From Mycobacterium sp. GA-0227b (GTDB lineage Bacteria; Actinomycetota; Actinomycetes; Mycobacteriales; Mycobacteriaceae), in NCBI RefSeq assembly GCF_001499855.1, contig NZ_LQIK01000006.1, forward strand, positions 124,001 through 188,000: DNA of 64,000 bases, written 5' to 3'. This document shows positions 17,907-26,610 of this stretch, one piece after another (position 1 is the stretch's first letter; every line of letters starts with the position of its first letter). The notes beneath the pieces are model-generated. The model was not told the origin of the DNA. It was given only the letters and a program-made list of their open reading frames with translations, and searched no databases. Position numbers and translations under genes: made by a program.

Positions 17907-19038
17907 TTTCGGCGGGCAGCGCCTTGACCGTCGACGGCAGGTCATAGAGCGCGGTCGCATTGCCGCGCATGATCCGCTCGCGCTGGTCGACAGGGAACCT
18001 TTTGATCGCCCAGTCCGGTGAGTCGTAACTCCAGTGCGGGTAGTCGGTCGAGAACATCAGATTGTCGCCGAGATCCATCATCTCCAGGTACTCGCGGTAG
18101 ACCTTGGTGTTGACCTCCTCGAGCGGTTGCGTGGTGAACCGGACGTGCTCGCGGAGATACTCCGACGGCCTGCGTTTGACGTGTGGCAGGTCGGCCTTGC
18201 GCTGCTGCCAGATCCGGTCCATCCGCCACATCGCCGGTAGCGCCCAGGTGAATCCGCCTTCGACGAACACCACCCTCAGGTCAGGATGCCGGTCGAACGC
18301 GCCGTCGAAGACCAGGCTCATCAGATGCGACACGTACAGCAGCGGCCACGACGCGAAGAAGTCGTGCCAGTGCGCCGGGTTTCCCACGGGATAGATCGGT
18401 ATCAGTTCGAACGGTGTCTGCCCCATCAGGTGGGTGGCGACCGGTAGTCCGTGGCGCGTGGCGGCCTCGTACAACGGATCGAAATGCTCGGCGCCGAAGG
18501 GGATTCCGCGGGTCTGCGGAGTCATCAGCACCTCGGCCATGTACGGATGACCCGCCCATCGCTCGATCTCTCGGGCCGCGGCGTGCGGATCTTGCGCGGT
18601 GACGCTGATGGCGCCCCGCCACCGGCCGTGCCAGTTGTTGTCCGACAGCCACACATCGGCCAGCCAATCGTTGTGTGCGGCCTTGAGCACGTGTTCGGCC
18701 TGTGGCAGCTGCGCATCGCACATCGGTTCCAGCACGGCGATGCTCACCCCGGCGTCGACCAACAACTGCTGGGCGGCGAAATCGGGATCGCTGCCGGCGA
18801 CGCCGCCGCTGGGCGGGTTCGCATCCACGCGCAACGACATCGTCTTGTACGAGTCGGGTGTGTCGTAGAAGTGGGCAAGCGGGGTGACGGCGTTTCCGGT
18901 CGGCCACAACGTGTCCCGCCACTGCGGTGGCGCATAGGTCTTCAGCACGTCGGCGGAGACGGGAAGCGGATGCACGTCGGTGTCGACGATGCTCACCGCG
19001 ATGTCCTGGGTGAGGGGTGGTCGCTCGATCGTCGTCAT
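17899..19038 (-). CDS. Amidohydrolase-2 (ACMSD-like) family metal-dependent hydrolase
   Basis: A 379-residue TIM-barrel protein of the COG2159 type. Family motifs include VDTDVHPLPVSADVLKTY (the D-x-H metal ligands near residues 19-23), GLPVATHLMGQTPFE, LRVVFVEGGFTWALPAMWRMDR and FSTDYPHWSYDSPD with the late Asp. The family includes decarboxylases and C-C hydrolases of ring-cleavage products. It overlaps the upstream paralogue by an ATGA and forms a three-gene operon with it and a Rieske ferredoxin. Substrate unknown. Confidence 0.85.
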   Translation of the reverse strand: MTTIERPPLTQDIAVSIVDTDVHPLPVSADVLKTYAPPQWRDTLWPTGNAVTPLAHFYDTPDSYKTMSLRVDANPPSGGVAGSDPDFAAQQLLVDAGVSIAVLEPMCDAQLPQAEHVLKAAHNDWLADVWLSDNNWHGRWRGAISVTAQDPHAAAREIERWAGHPYMAEVLMTPQTRGIPFGAEHFDPLYEAATRHGLPVATHLMGQTPFELIPIYPVGNPAHWHDFFASWPLLYVSHLMSLVFDGAFDRHPDLRVVFVEGGFTWALPAMWRMDRIWQQRKADLPHVKRRPSEYLREHVRFTTQPLEEVNTKVYREYLEMMDLGDNLMFSTDYPHWSYDSPDWAIKRFPVDQRERIMRGNATALYDLPSTVKALPAEIT

Positions 19039-20111
19039 TGCAGGCTTCCCTTCACCTGGGGTTCGAGCGCATACAGGTCAGTGGCGTTGCGCCACAGCAC
19101 TTTCTCGCGCTGCTGCTCGTTGAGGCCGGCCACCGCCTCGTTCGGTTGGACCGCCGACCAGTGTGGGTAGCTCGACCCGTACATCAGCAGGTCCGCCTTG
19201 TCGGTGAAGTCCAGCCAGCGCTCGGCGTGCCCCGCGTCGGTGGGCCCGTCGAACGCCGACGAGCAGAACCGCACGTGCCCGGGCAGGTATTCGCTGGGAT
19301 AGCGGTCCACCCACGGTGTCTGGTCGCGCATCGACATCCAGAACGTGTCGAGGCGCCACATCAACGGCGTGAGGATGTCGTAGCCGCCGTCGGTGAACAC
19401 GAATTTCAGCCCGGGGTGGCGACCGAACATCCCCTCGACGATCAGCGTCGCGAGGTGGACGAAATAGTTCAGCGGCATGAACGCCGCATATCCGGGATAG
19501 GTGTGGGCGTGGCCGGCGAACGTCGGGGCGTGGTCGACGCCGTTGCCGCCGTTGATGTGCACCGCCACTGGCAGGCCGTGTGCGGCCGCGGCCTCCCAGA
19601 TCGGCTCGAACATCGGCTTGCCGTACGGTTCGCGCGACTGCTGCGGGACCCCGACCTGGATCATCTTCGGATGCTCCGCCAACCGTTCGATCTCGGTGAC
19701 GGCGCCCTTGACGTCCTCGGGGTTGACGCGGATGGTGCCACGGAACCGCCCTGCGGCGTCGGGTTCGAGCCAGCGGTCGAGCAGCCAGTCGTTGACCGCC
19801 GCGCAGATGCGGCTGTTGAGCAGATAGTCGGCGATGTTGCCGCGGGTCAGCGGGTTCAAGATGGCGACGTCGACGCCGCCCTCGTCGAACAGGTGCCGAG
19901 AGACGGTCTCGGGATCCGAGCCCGGATATCCGTTGCCGTACAGGTCTGTTCGATAGTCTCCGCCGGGGGCCTGGTACCACTGCTGCTCGACGTCGGGGAT
20001 GGCGCGCAACTTGTGCGGAGCCGCCAGATACTGCCGGATCTCGGCGTTGTACCGGAAATGCGGCTGTACGGAAGCGTCGACAACGGGAGTGTCGATGACC
20101 GGTGTGCTCAT
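19035..20111 (-). CDS. Amidohydrolase-2 family protein, paralogue of the next gene
   Basis: A 358-residue COG2159-type protein, clearly related to the 17899 gene (LKFVFTDGGYDILTPLMWRLDTFW; YGSSYPHWSAVQP). Its opening reads VVDASVQPHF, so the D-x-H metal pair of the relative is replaced by D-x-S-x-Q; the later Asp position is Ser (GSSYPHW rather than STDYPHW). Loss of these ligands suggests a changed or non-catalytic partner, perhaps in a heteromer. ATG 20111 is fixed by the ATGA overlap with the Rieske ferredoxin gene. Confidence 0.85.
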   Translation of the reverse strand: MSTPVIDTPVVDASVQPHFRYNAEIRQYLAAPHKLRAIPDVEQQWYQAPGGDYRTDLYGNGYPGSDPETVSRHLFDEGGVDVAILNPLTRGNIADYLLNSRICAAVNDWLLDRWLEPDAAGRFRGTIRVNPEDVKGAVTEIERLAEHPKMIQVGVPQQSREPYGKPMFEPIWEAAAAHGLPVAVHINGGNGVDHAPTFAGHAHTYPGYAAFMPLNYFVHLATLIVEGMFGRHPGLKFVFTDGGYDILTPLMWRLDTFWMSMRDQTPWVDRYPSEYLPGHVRFCSSAFDGPTDAGHAERWLDFTDKADLLMYGSSYPHWSAVQPNEAVAGLNEQQREKVLWRNATDLYALEPQVKGSLQ

Positions 20112-20467
20112 GCGGTGAGATACACCTGCCCGTCGTCGACGTCGACCTGATACGTGCGGACCCGCTTGCTGGGATCGGCGACATTGACGCCGGTGGTGAT
20201 GTCGAACTCCCACTGATGCCAGGGGCAGCGGGCGATCCGGCCCTCGCGGACATGTCGGATGCCGTCGGGCATCTCCGGCGCGTATTCGGTGGTACCGCTG
20301 ACGTATCCCTCGCACAGCGGGGCGCCCTCGTGCGAGCAGTAGTTCGCGATCGCATACAGCGAACCGCCGATGTTGTAGACGCCCACGCCGAACTGGCCCG
20401 CAGGCACCAACTTCATGCTTCCGGGCGGCAGGTCCTCGATCGCACACACCGCGCGGCGCCGCATCAC
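20108..20467 (-). CDS. Rieske-type ferredoxin with enlarged cluster loop
   Basis: A 119-residue single Rieske domain. Ligands are Cys44-x-His46 (CSHEGAPL) and Cys81-x-x-His84 (CPWHQW). The distance between the two pairs is 34 residues, about twice the usual 15-19, because of an inserted segment around VSGTTEYAPEMPDG. It can carry electrons to Rieske oxygenases or act with the two amidohydrolases whose operon it heads. It is divergent from a P450 across the second copy of the A/T-rich element. Confidence 0.88.
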   Translation of the reverse strand: MMRRRAVCAIEDLPPGSMKLVPAGQFGVGVYNIGGSLYAIANYCSHEGAPLCEGYVSGTTEYAPEMPDGIRHVREGRIARCPWHQWEFDITTGVNVADPSKRVRTYQVDVDDGQVYLTA

Positions 20468-20481
20468 GTCCCCTCGGTCTC

Positions 20482-20514
20482 CTTGACCTAGAATACCTAA
20501 AATAGTAAAGATAG
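20482..20514 (+). promoter_or_regulatory. A/T-rich operator/promoter element, copy B
   Basis: Plus-strand sequence CTTGACCTAGAAT, one variable base, then CCTAAAATAGTAAAGATAG, matching copy A (12631-12662, minus strand) at all but two positions across the 30-base core. TTGACC at 20483-20488 is a plausible -35 box, with TAAAGA 17 bases downstream, for the P450 gene starting at 20551. The divergent ferredoxin operon starts on the other side. Confidence 0.65.
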
Positions 20515-20550
20515 CCGAAGAGAGCCGCTACCTGCTGCCTGGGAGGCACG

Positions 20551-21756
20551 GTGACGATCAGCACCGATTCGAACGACCAGCTCGCCCCCGACGTGGCCAT
20601 CGACCCCTACGGCTTCTTCGAGTACATGCGCAACACGGCGCCGGTGTGGCGCGGAACGCTCATGGAGAGCGATCTGATGCCGCCGGAACTCAAAGTCTCC
20701 GAGAACTGGGTGCTGTTCGACTTCGAGAGCGTCTTCACAGCTTTCCGCGAGGACACCGTGTTCGCCTCCGAGATGTACAACAACACGATCGGGCTGGTCT
20801 TCGGGCCGACGATTCTCGGCATGCACGGCAAACAGCATCACGACCACCGCAGCCTGGTGTCGAAGGCCTTCCGGCAGAGCGCGCTCGCGCAATGGGAACC
20901 GGAAGTGATCGATCCGATCTGCGATCAACTGGTCGACGAGTTCGCCGACGACGGCGAGGCCGACCTGATCAAGGCGGTGACGTTCGAGTTCCCCACCCGC
21001 GTCACGGCTGCACTGCTCGGGCTGCCGCAGGACGACCTGGACATGTTCCGCCGGCTCTCGTTGGACTTGATCTCGATCACCGAGGACATCGAGGCCGGGC
21101 TGAACGCCTCGGTCGAACTGGGCACCTACTTCCAAGACCAGGTCGACCAGCGCCGCCGCAAGATGACCGACGACGTGATCGGTGACCTCGTCGGCGCGGA
21201 GATCGACGGCGAGAAGCTGACCGACGAGGCGATCATCTCCTTCCTGCGGCTGCTGTTGCCCGCCGGACTGGAGACCACCTATCGCTCGTCGAGCAACCTG
21301 TTGGCGCTACTGCTCACCCACCCCGATCAACTCGAGGCGCTCCAGCGGAATCGCGATCTGATCCCGGCGGCCATCGAGGAGGGCATCCGGTACGAGACGC
21401 CGCTTGTGCTGGTGGCACGCAACACCACTCGCGACGTCGAGATGCACGGCCTGACCATTCCCGAGGGCGCGCAGGTCAACCTGTGCATGGGTTCGGCGAA
21501 CCGAGACGCGAAGCGATGGGACAACCCCGACGTGTTCGACATCCATCGGCCGCGCCGCGCGCACATTTCGTTCGCCGGTGGCATCCACAGTTGCCTGGGC
21601 ATGCACCTCGCGCGCGTGGAAACCCGTGCGATGCTCAACAGCCTCTTCGACCGAGTGACCGACCTTGCGCTACTCGAAGACGAGGACACGAAGATCACCG
21701 GCATGCCGTTCCGCTCCCCCAAGCATCTGCCGGTGACATTCCGCCGAGCCTCATGA
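20551..21756 (+). CDS. Cytochrome P450
   Basis: A 401-residue P450. I-helix motif AGLETT (the usual acidic-Thr pair is Glu-Thr), ExxR in EEGIR, haem loop FAGGIHSCLGMHLAR with Cys348. It begins at GTG with a GGGAGG ribosome-binding site and overlaps the following alcohol dehydrogenase gene as ATGA. The tight coupling suggests that the alcohol it forms is the substrate of that dehydrogenase. Family and substrate are not assigned. Confidence 0.93.
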   Translation: MTISTDSNDQLAPDVAIDPYGFFEYMRNTAPVWRGTLMESDLMPPELKVSENWVLFDFESVFTAFREDTVFASEMYNNTIGLVFGPTILGMHGKQHHDHRSLVSKAFRQSALAQWEPEVIDPICDQLVDEFADDGEADLIKAVTFEFPTRVTAALLGLPQDDLDMFRRLSLDLISITEDIEAGLNASVELGTYFQDQVDQRRRKMTDDVIGDLVGAEIDGEKLTDEAIISFLRLLLPAGLETTYRSSSNLLALLLTHPDQLEALQRNRDLIPAAIEEGIRYETPLVLVARNTTRDVEMHGLTIPEGAQVNLCMGSANRDAKRWDNPDVFDIHRPRRAHISFAGGIHSCLGMHLARVETRAMLNSLFDRVTDLALLEDEDTKITGMPFRSPKHLPVTFRRAS

Positions 21757-22910
21757 GAAGTCGCGCGGCGATCCTGCACGACGTGGGTCAGCAGTGGTCC
21801 GTCGAGGACTTCGAACTCGACCCGCCGAAGGCCGGTGAGGTGCTCGTGGAAATGGCCGCCGCAGGGCTGTGTCATTCTGATGAACACATCCGCAACGGCG
21901 ACCTGTCGGCGTCCAACGAAGTCATGGCGGCCTACGGTCTGCCGTCGATGTTCCCGGTGATCGGCGGTCACGAGGGCGCCGGTGTCATCCTCGAAGCCGG
22001 CGAGGAGGTCAGCGGATTCGCGCCGGGAGACCACGTCGTGACGTCGTTCGTCGCGGTGTGCGGTCGCTGTCGGTGGTGCAACTCCGGCATGGAGTACATC
22101 TGTGACATGGGCGCACAGGTGATGGTTCCGGGTATGCCGACCGACGGCACCTTCCGCCATCACACCGCCGACGGCCGCCAACTCGGGCATCTGTCGAAGG
22201 TCGGTGCCTTCTCGAAACACACTGTGGTGTCCACGGATTCGATCGTCAAGATCCCGAAGCAGCTACCGTTGTTGCCGATGTCGTTGCTGTCCTGCGGGAT
22301 TCCGACCGGATACGGCTCAGCCGAGAACCGTGCCAACGTGCGGACCGGCGATACCGTCGTGATCATCGGCGTCGGGGGTATCGGAACCGGCGCGATCCAG
22401 GGCGCTCGCCTCAACGGCGCCGCACAGATCATCGCCGTGGACCCGGTCGAGTTCAAGCAGAAGTCGGCGCTGAGATTCGGCGCGACACACAGTGCAGCGA
22501 CGACTGAAGAGGCCGCCGACCTGCTCAGTGAACTGACAAGCGGAGTCATGGCCGACAGCGTCATCGTCTCGCCCTCCCTGATCACCAAACACGATGTGCA
22601 GGCCGCGCTCAGCTTGACCCGTAAGGGCGGCACCTGCGTGTTGACGGGGATGACCAAGCAGACCACCGGCTCCATCGCGATCAACCTGCAGGAGTTCATC
22701 CTCTGGAACAAGAACCTCGTCGGCACGGTGTTCGGGTCCTGTAACCCGAGGGTCGACATCCCCCGATTTGCGCGGCTCTACGAGGCCGGTCTCTTACAGC
22801 TCGACGAGATGATCACCCGCCGCTACCGGCTCGACGACATCAACGACGGCTACCGCGACCAGCGCAACGGCGAGATCATCCGCGGCGTCATCGACTTCAG
22901 CCTGAGCTGA
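21753..22910 (+). CDS. Zinc alcohol dehydrogenase, NDMA-dependent (mycofactocin-linked) type
   Basis: A 385-residue medium-chain dehydrogenase. Catalytic zinc ligands are in GLCHSDEH and GGHEGAG; the structural zinc cysteines are in CGRCRWCNSGMEYIC; the nucleotide motif is GVGGIGTGAIQGA. The opening (AILHDVGQQWSVEDFELDPPKAGEVLVEMAAAGLCHSDEH) and PTGYGSAENRANVRTGDTV match the family of NDMA-dependent alcohol dehydrogenases, whose NADH stays bound and is reoxidised through mycofactocin. It is coupled to the P450 by an ATGA overlap. The mycofactocin genes themselves are not in the window. Confidence 0.88.
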   Translation: MRSRAAILHDVGQQWSVEDFELDPPKAGEVLVEMAAAGLCHSDEHIRNGDLSASNEVMAAYGLPSMFPVIGGHEGAGVILEAGEEVSGFAPGDHVVTSFVAVCGRCRWCNSGMEYICDMGAQVMVPGMPTDGTFRHHTADGRQLGHLSKVGAFSKHTVVSTDSIVKIPKQLPLLPMSLLSCGIPTGYGSAENRANVRTGDTVVIIGVGGIGTGAIQGARLNGAAQIIAVDPVEFKQKSALRFGATHSAATTEEAADLLSELTSGVMADSVIVSPSLITKHDVQAALSLTRKGGTCVLTGMTKQTTGSIAINLQEFILWNKNLVGTVFGSCNPRVDIPRFARLYEAGLLQLDEMITRRYRLDDINDGYRDQRNGEIIRGVIDFSLS

Positions 22911-22956
22911 GATTCGCGAGACCTACGAAATAACGGGTTCGACGCGGAATTTTCAA

Positions 22957-22974
22957 CCGAAACGTCGGTTTCGG
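22957..22974. terminator. Candidate bidirectional terminator hairpin
   Basis: CCGAAAC and GTTTCGG form a perfect 7-base-pair stem with a GTCG loop, midway between the convergent alcohol dehydrogenase and acyl-CoA synthetase genes. On the minus strand it is followed by TTGAAAATTC; there is no long T run on either side, so termination efficiency is uncertain. Confidence 0.45.
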
Positions 22975-22985
22975 CGGGGAGGCGC

Positions 22986-24494
22986 TCACACGATGCGCGA
23001 CGTTCGGCCCTGCCAGTAGCGGTCGCGGATCCGCCGCTTGTAGAGCTTGCCGTTCGGGTCGCGCGGCAGCGCGGCATCGAAATCGACTGTGCGCGGGCAT
23101 TTGTAGCCGGCGAGGTGAGCCCGGCAGTAGTCGATTAGCTCTTCGGCGAGCGCCGGTCCCCGCGGCACACCGTCGCGCGGTTGCACGACCGCCTTGACCT
23201 CCTCGCCGAACTCGTCGTTGGGTACGCCGAAGACCGCCGCGTCGAGAAGCTTGGGATGCATGACCAGAAGGTTCTCCACCTCCTGCGGGTAGATGTTCAC
23301 CCCGCCGGAGACGATCATGAACGTCGACCGGTCGGTGAGGTAGAGGTAGCCGTCCTCGTCGAGATATCCCATGTCGCCCAAGGATCGCCACCCCTGCGCA
23401 TTGGTCACCGATGCCGTCTTCTCCGGATCCTTGAAGTACTCGAATTCCGGTCCGCCCTCGAAGAACAACTCGCCTGCTTGCCCGGCGGGCAGTTCGGCGC
23501 CGTCCTCGCCAATGACGTGCACGGGGGTGTACGGCCGGCCCACCGACCCCGGATGGGCCAGCCATTCCTGCGGCCCGATCGTCGATCCGGCGAATCCCTC
23601 GGTGCCGCCGTAGTACTCGTGGACGATCGGACCGAACCAGTCCATGATGCGGTGCTTGACGTCGACGGGGCACGGCGCCGCGGCGTGAATCACGCACTGC
23701 AGGCTCGAGACGTCGTACGACGCCCGCACCTCCTCCGGCAGCTTCAGCATGCGCACGAACATGGTGGGCACGAACTGGGCGTGGGTGACGCGGTGGGTTT
23801 CGATCAATCGAAGCACGGCCTCGGCGTCGAACCTTCGCATCAGCACAGTCGCCGCTCCGACGCGCTGCACCGCCATCGTGTAGTTCACGCCCGCAGCGTG
23901 ATACAGCGGGGCCGGTGACAGGTACACGCTGTCGGGAGTCATCGCGTACCGCCGACGCAAGGCGTTCTCGAGAACGTTCTGCCCCCATGACCCTTGGCCG
24001 TCCGTCGGCAGCGGCCGCCGCACCGCTTTCGGCCGGCCCGTCGTTCCCGACGAGTACAGCATCTCTGAACCGTCGTTGCGCGGTGGCGGCGCCCCCGCCG
24101 CTGCGAGCGCGTCGTCGTACCTACGCCAGCCGTCGATGTCGCCGCCGACGCAGATGCGGAGGTCGACGTCGCCGATCCGCTCGCCCAACCCCGTTAGCGA
24201 GGTGTCGACGAACACCGCCTTGGCCTCGGAGTCACCGACGACATAAGCCACCTCGTCCGCGGTGAAGTGCGTGTTGACCGCCGAGTAGTACAGCCCCGAC
24301 AGCTGGCAGCCCCAAGTGATCTCGAGGAACTCGCGGCGGTTCGGCAGCACCAGCGCGACACCGTCACCGCGACGCAGTCCCGCGTCGTGCAGCACCGCGG
24401 CCACCCGCCGAGCCCGCTCGGACAGCTCGCCGTAGGTGACGATGCCGCCGTCGGCCACGATCAGCGCCGGCGCCGCCGGATCGGAGGTCTGCAC
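22986..24494 (-). CDS. Acyl-CoA synthetase (FadD-type)
   Basis: A 502-residue AMP-forming ligase. Signature YSSGTTGRPKAV at 147-158, YYGGTEGFAGSTIG, GWRSLGDMGYLDEDGYLYLTDR, and a normal C-terminal A10 motif PRDPNGKLYKRR with the catalytic Lys. It activates a carboxylate as CoA ester. It starts at GTG directly after the TAG of the enoyl-CoA hydratase gene and is the last gene of the seven-gene operon that starts at 28785. Confidence 0.92.
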   Translation of the reverse strand: MQTSDPAAPALIVADGGIVTYGELSERARRVAAVLHDAGLRRGDGVALVLPNRREFLEITWGCQLSGLYYSAVNTHFTADEVAYVVGDSEAKAVFVDTSLTGLGERIGDVDLRICVGGDIDGWRRYDDALAAAGAPPPRNDGSEMLYSSGTTGRPKAVRRPLPTDGQGSWGQNVLENALRRRYAMTPDSVYLSPAPLYHAAGVNYTMAVQRVGAATVLMRRFDAEAVLRLIETHRVTHAQFVPTMFVRMLKLPEEVRASYDVSSLQCVIHAAAPCPVDVKHRIMDWFGPIVHEYYGGTEGFAGSTIGPQEWLAHPGSVGRPYTPVHVIGEDGAELPAGQAGELFFEGGPEFEYFKDPEKTASVTNAQGWRSLGDMGYLDEDGYLYLTDRSTFMIVSGGVNIYPQEVENLLVMHPKLLDAAVFGVPNDEFGEEVKAVVQPRDGVPRGPALAEELIDYCRAHLAGYKCPRTVDFDAALPRDPNGKLYKRRIRDRYWQGRTSRIV

Positions 24495-25358
24495 CTACGA
24501 GGCGGCGCCGTCGGTCGATGCGGCGGCCTGACGCTGCGCCATCTCCGACGGCAGAATCTTGTCCCGGAACACGGTCTGGATCAGCTCCTGGACGTCCTTG
24601 CTGATCGAGGCGAGCGCGACGAGGTCGTTCGAGCTCTGCCAGTGCACCCGCATGCCCATCAGCTCCCAGGCGCGTTTGAGGTTCGCCTTCGTCGCCAGGA
24701 GCGTCGTCATCGGTGCGCGGGCGATGTGCCGGGCGATCGCCTCCACCCGGTCGTCGAGGTCTTCGCGCTTGACCACCTCGTTGACCAGGCCGATCTCCAA
24801 CGCCTTCTTCGCGTCGATCACCTCGGCCAGATACAGGTAGTACGCCGCCCGCCGCCAGTTCATGAAAACCCAGGGCTCGATGGAACATTCGCCCGACGGC
24901 ATCCCGAACCCCTGCAGCGGCGGGTAGGAGAAGTACGCGTCCTCGGAGGCGATCACGATGTCGGTGGTCAGCCCCATGTGGGTGCCGCCGCCCACGCAGT
25001 AGCCGTGCACCTGCGCGATCGTCGGCTTGGAGAACTCCCACAGGTTCAGGGTCGGCTTGACGAACAGGTCCGACTGCGGTTTCCACGGGTGACCCATCTT
25101 CATGGCGCCCTCGACGAACGCCGGATAGTCGACTGCGTTGTTGCCGATCGCGTGCCCGGAGCAGAAGCCCTTGCCGTTGGCCTTGAGCACCAGCACCTTG
25201 ATGTCGTAGTCGCGGTCCGCATCGAGCAGAGCGGCGTCGACCTCTTCGGCAAGCTTCTGGTCCTGCGCGTTGGCCTTCTCCGGCCAGTTGAGGATGATGC
25301 GCGCGACCGGGCCGTCCTTCTGATAGATGATCCGCTCGCGAGTCTCGTTCAGCTGCAC
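24495..25358 (-). CDS. Enoyl-CoA hydratase/isomerase (crotonase) family
   Basis: A 287-residue crotonase-fold enzyme. RIILNWPEKANAQDQKLAEEVDAALLDADRDYDIKVLVLKANGKGFCSGH supplies the CoA pocket and first oxyanion segment; KPTIAQVHGYCVGGGTHMGLTTDIVIAS the second. The usual catalytic Glu positions are not simple to place (SGECSIEPW). It is a close relative of the 32380 gene in the divergent operon, including RAWELMGMRVHWQ versus RAYELMGMRVHLQ. It acts on an unsaturated acyl-CoA by hydration, isomerisation or C-C hydrolysis. Confidence 0.9.
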   Translation of the reverse strand: MQLNETRERIIYQKDGPVARIILNWPEKANAQDQKLAEEVDAALLDADRDYDIKVLVLKANGKGFCSGHAIGNNAVDYPAFVEGAMKMGHPWKPQSDLFVKPTLNLWEFSKPTIAQVHGYCVGGGTHMGLTTDIVIASEDAYFSYPPLQGFGMPSGECSIEPWVFMNWRRAAYYLYLAEVIDAKKALEIGLVNEVVKREDLDDRVEAIARHIARAPMTTLLATKANLKRAWELMGMRVHWQSSNDLVALASISKDVQELIQTVFRDKILPSEMAQRQAAASTDGAAS

Positions 25359-25371
25359 TGGTTCTCCTTCG

Positions 25372-25614
25372 TTATGAGGTGATCACGCCGATCTGGGCGC
25401 CGATGTCGTAGGTCGTGCCGATCTCGCCGGTCCAGTGCACCGTGCCCGCAGCGCCCGCCTCGATCTCCTGTTCCACCTTTTCGGTGGCGATCGTGTAGAT
25501 CGGGGTGCCCTCGTCGACGTGTTGGCCGGAGTCGACGAGGAATTCGGTGAGCTCTGCCTCCGATACGGCCACCGACACGCGAGGGATGCGAATGAAAAAG
25601 TCAGGCACGCACAT
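25372..25614 (-). CDS. Free-standing lipoyl-domain protein
   Basis: An 80-residue protein consisting only of a biotinyl/lipoyl domain: VAVSEAELTEFLVDSGQHVDEGTPIYTIATEKVEQEIEAGAAGTV, with Lys46 in the TEKVEQEI turn as the lipoylation site. No peripheral-subunit-binding or acyltransferase (E2 core) region follows. It lies directly after E1alpha and E1beta of a 2-oxoacid dehydrogenase in the same operon. The start is ATG 25614 (14-base overlap with E1beta) or GTG 25608. Confidence 0.85.
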   Translation of the reverse strand: MCVPDFFIRIPRVSVAVSEAELTEFLVDSGQHVDEGTPIYTIATEKVEQEIEAGAAGTVHWTGEIGTTYDIGAQIGVITS

Positions 25615-26599
25615 CCGCCCTCTCGAACGTGCGCTGTGCGGCGGCAACAATCCGCGCCGCCGTCGGATAGATCTGCGATTCGAGCCCTGGTGCCGCCGGT
25701 GTCGGCACGAACCGGGCCGCGACGCGTTCGATGGGAGCGACGAGTTCGGCGAAGCATTCGGCCTGCAGAATCGCCACGATCTCGGCGCCCGGTCCGGCGA
25801 ACTGCACCGCGTCGTGGATCACCACCGCACGCCGGGTGCGCTGCACCGAGTCGACGATCGTGTCGACGTCGAGTGGGACGAGTGTGCGCAGATCGACGAC
25901 CTCGGCGCTGACGCCCCGCTCGTCCAACGCCGCTGCGGCCGCGAGCGCCTCATGCACGCTGCGCCCGTAGCTGATCAACGTGACGTCCGAACCGGCCCGC
26001 TTGATGTCGGCGGCCCCAAGCGGAACCCTGAAGCCGGGATCCGTTGGCACCAAACCTTTCTGCGCCTGCAGCCGGATCGTCTCGACGAACAGGCAGGGGT
26101 CCTCGTCGAAGATCGCCGACGTCAGCAACCCCTTGCCGTCGCGCGGAGTCGACGGCACGATCACCTTCATCCCGGGCATGTGCATGAACCATGCTTCGAG
26201 ACTCTGGGAATGCGTCGCGCCGGTGGCCAGGCCGCCGTACACCTGGGTGCGCACGGTGATGGGTGCGCTGGTTCGTCCGGCCGTCATGAACCGCAGCTTG
26301 GCCGCATTGTTGACCAGTTGGTCCGCGGCGATGCCGATGAAGTCCATGATCATGATCTCGGCGACGGGCAGCAGACCGTCGATCGCCGCCCCGATCGCGG
26401 CGCCCACGATCGCGGCTTCGGAGATCGGGGTGTCGAGCACCCGCCGGCGGCCGTACTTCGTGGAGAGCCCGGCGGTCGGGCCGGACGCGCCTGGGTCGGC
26501 GATGTCCTCGCCCAGCAGGAACACCCGCTCGTCGGCGGCCATCGCCTGGTCGAGCGCGAGGTGTAACGCCTCACGCATCGACATCTCTTTTTCGTCCAT
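25601..26599 (-). CDS. 2-oxoacid dehydrogenase E1 component, beta subunit
   Basis: A 332-residue transketolase-type beta subunit (MREALHLALDQAMAADERVFLLGEDIADPGASGPT; DTPISEAAIVGAAIGAAIDGLLPVAEIMIMDF; ATGATHSQSLEAWFMHMPGMKVIVPSTPRDGKGLL; C-terminal transketolase domain with VEVVDLRTLVPLDVDTIV). It forms the thiamine-diphosphate E1 with the alpha subunit upstream. ATG 26599 is chosen for its AGGA ribosome-binding site 8 bases away; ATG 26608 lacks room for one. Together they decarboxylate a 2-oxo acid, or act as an acetoin-dehydrogenase-like C-C lyase. Confidence 0.92.
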   Translation of the reverse strand: MDEKEMSMREALHLALDQAMAADERVFLLGEDIADPGASGPTAGLSTKYGRRRVLDTPISEAAIVGAAIGAAIDGLLPVAEIMIMDFIGIAADQLVNNAAKLRFMTAGRTSAPITVRTQVYGGLATGATHSQSLEAWFMHMPGMKVIVPSTPRDGKGLLTSAIFDEDPCLFVETIRLQAQKGLVPTDPGFRVPLGAADIKRAGSDVTLISYGRSVHEALAAAAALDERGVSAEVVDLRTLVPLDVDTIVDSVQRTRRAVVIHDAVQFAGPGAEIVAILQAECFAELVAPIERVAARFVPTPAAPGLESQIYPTAARIVAAAQRTFERADVRA

Positions 26600-26610
26600 C
26601 GGCGTCATCC

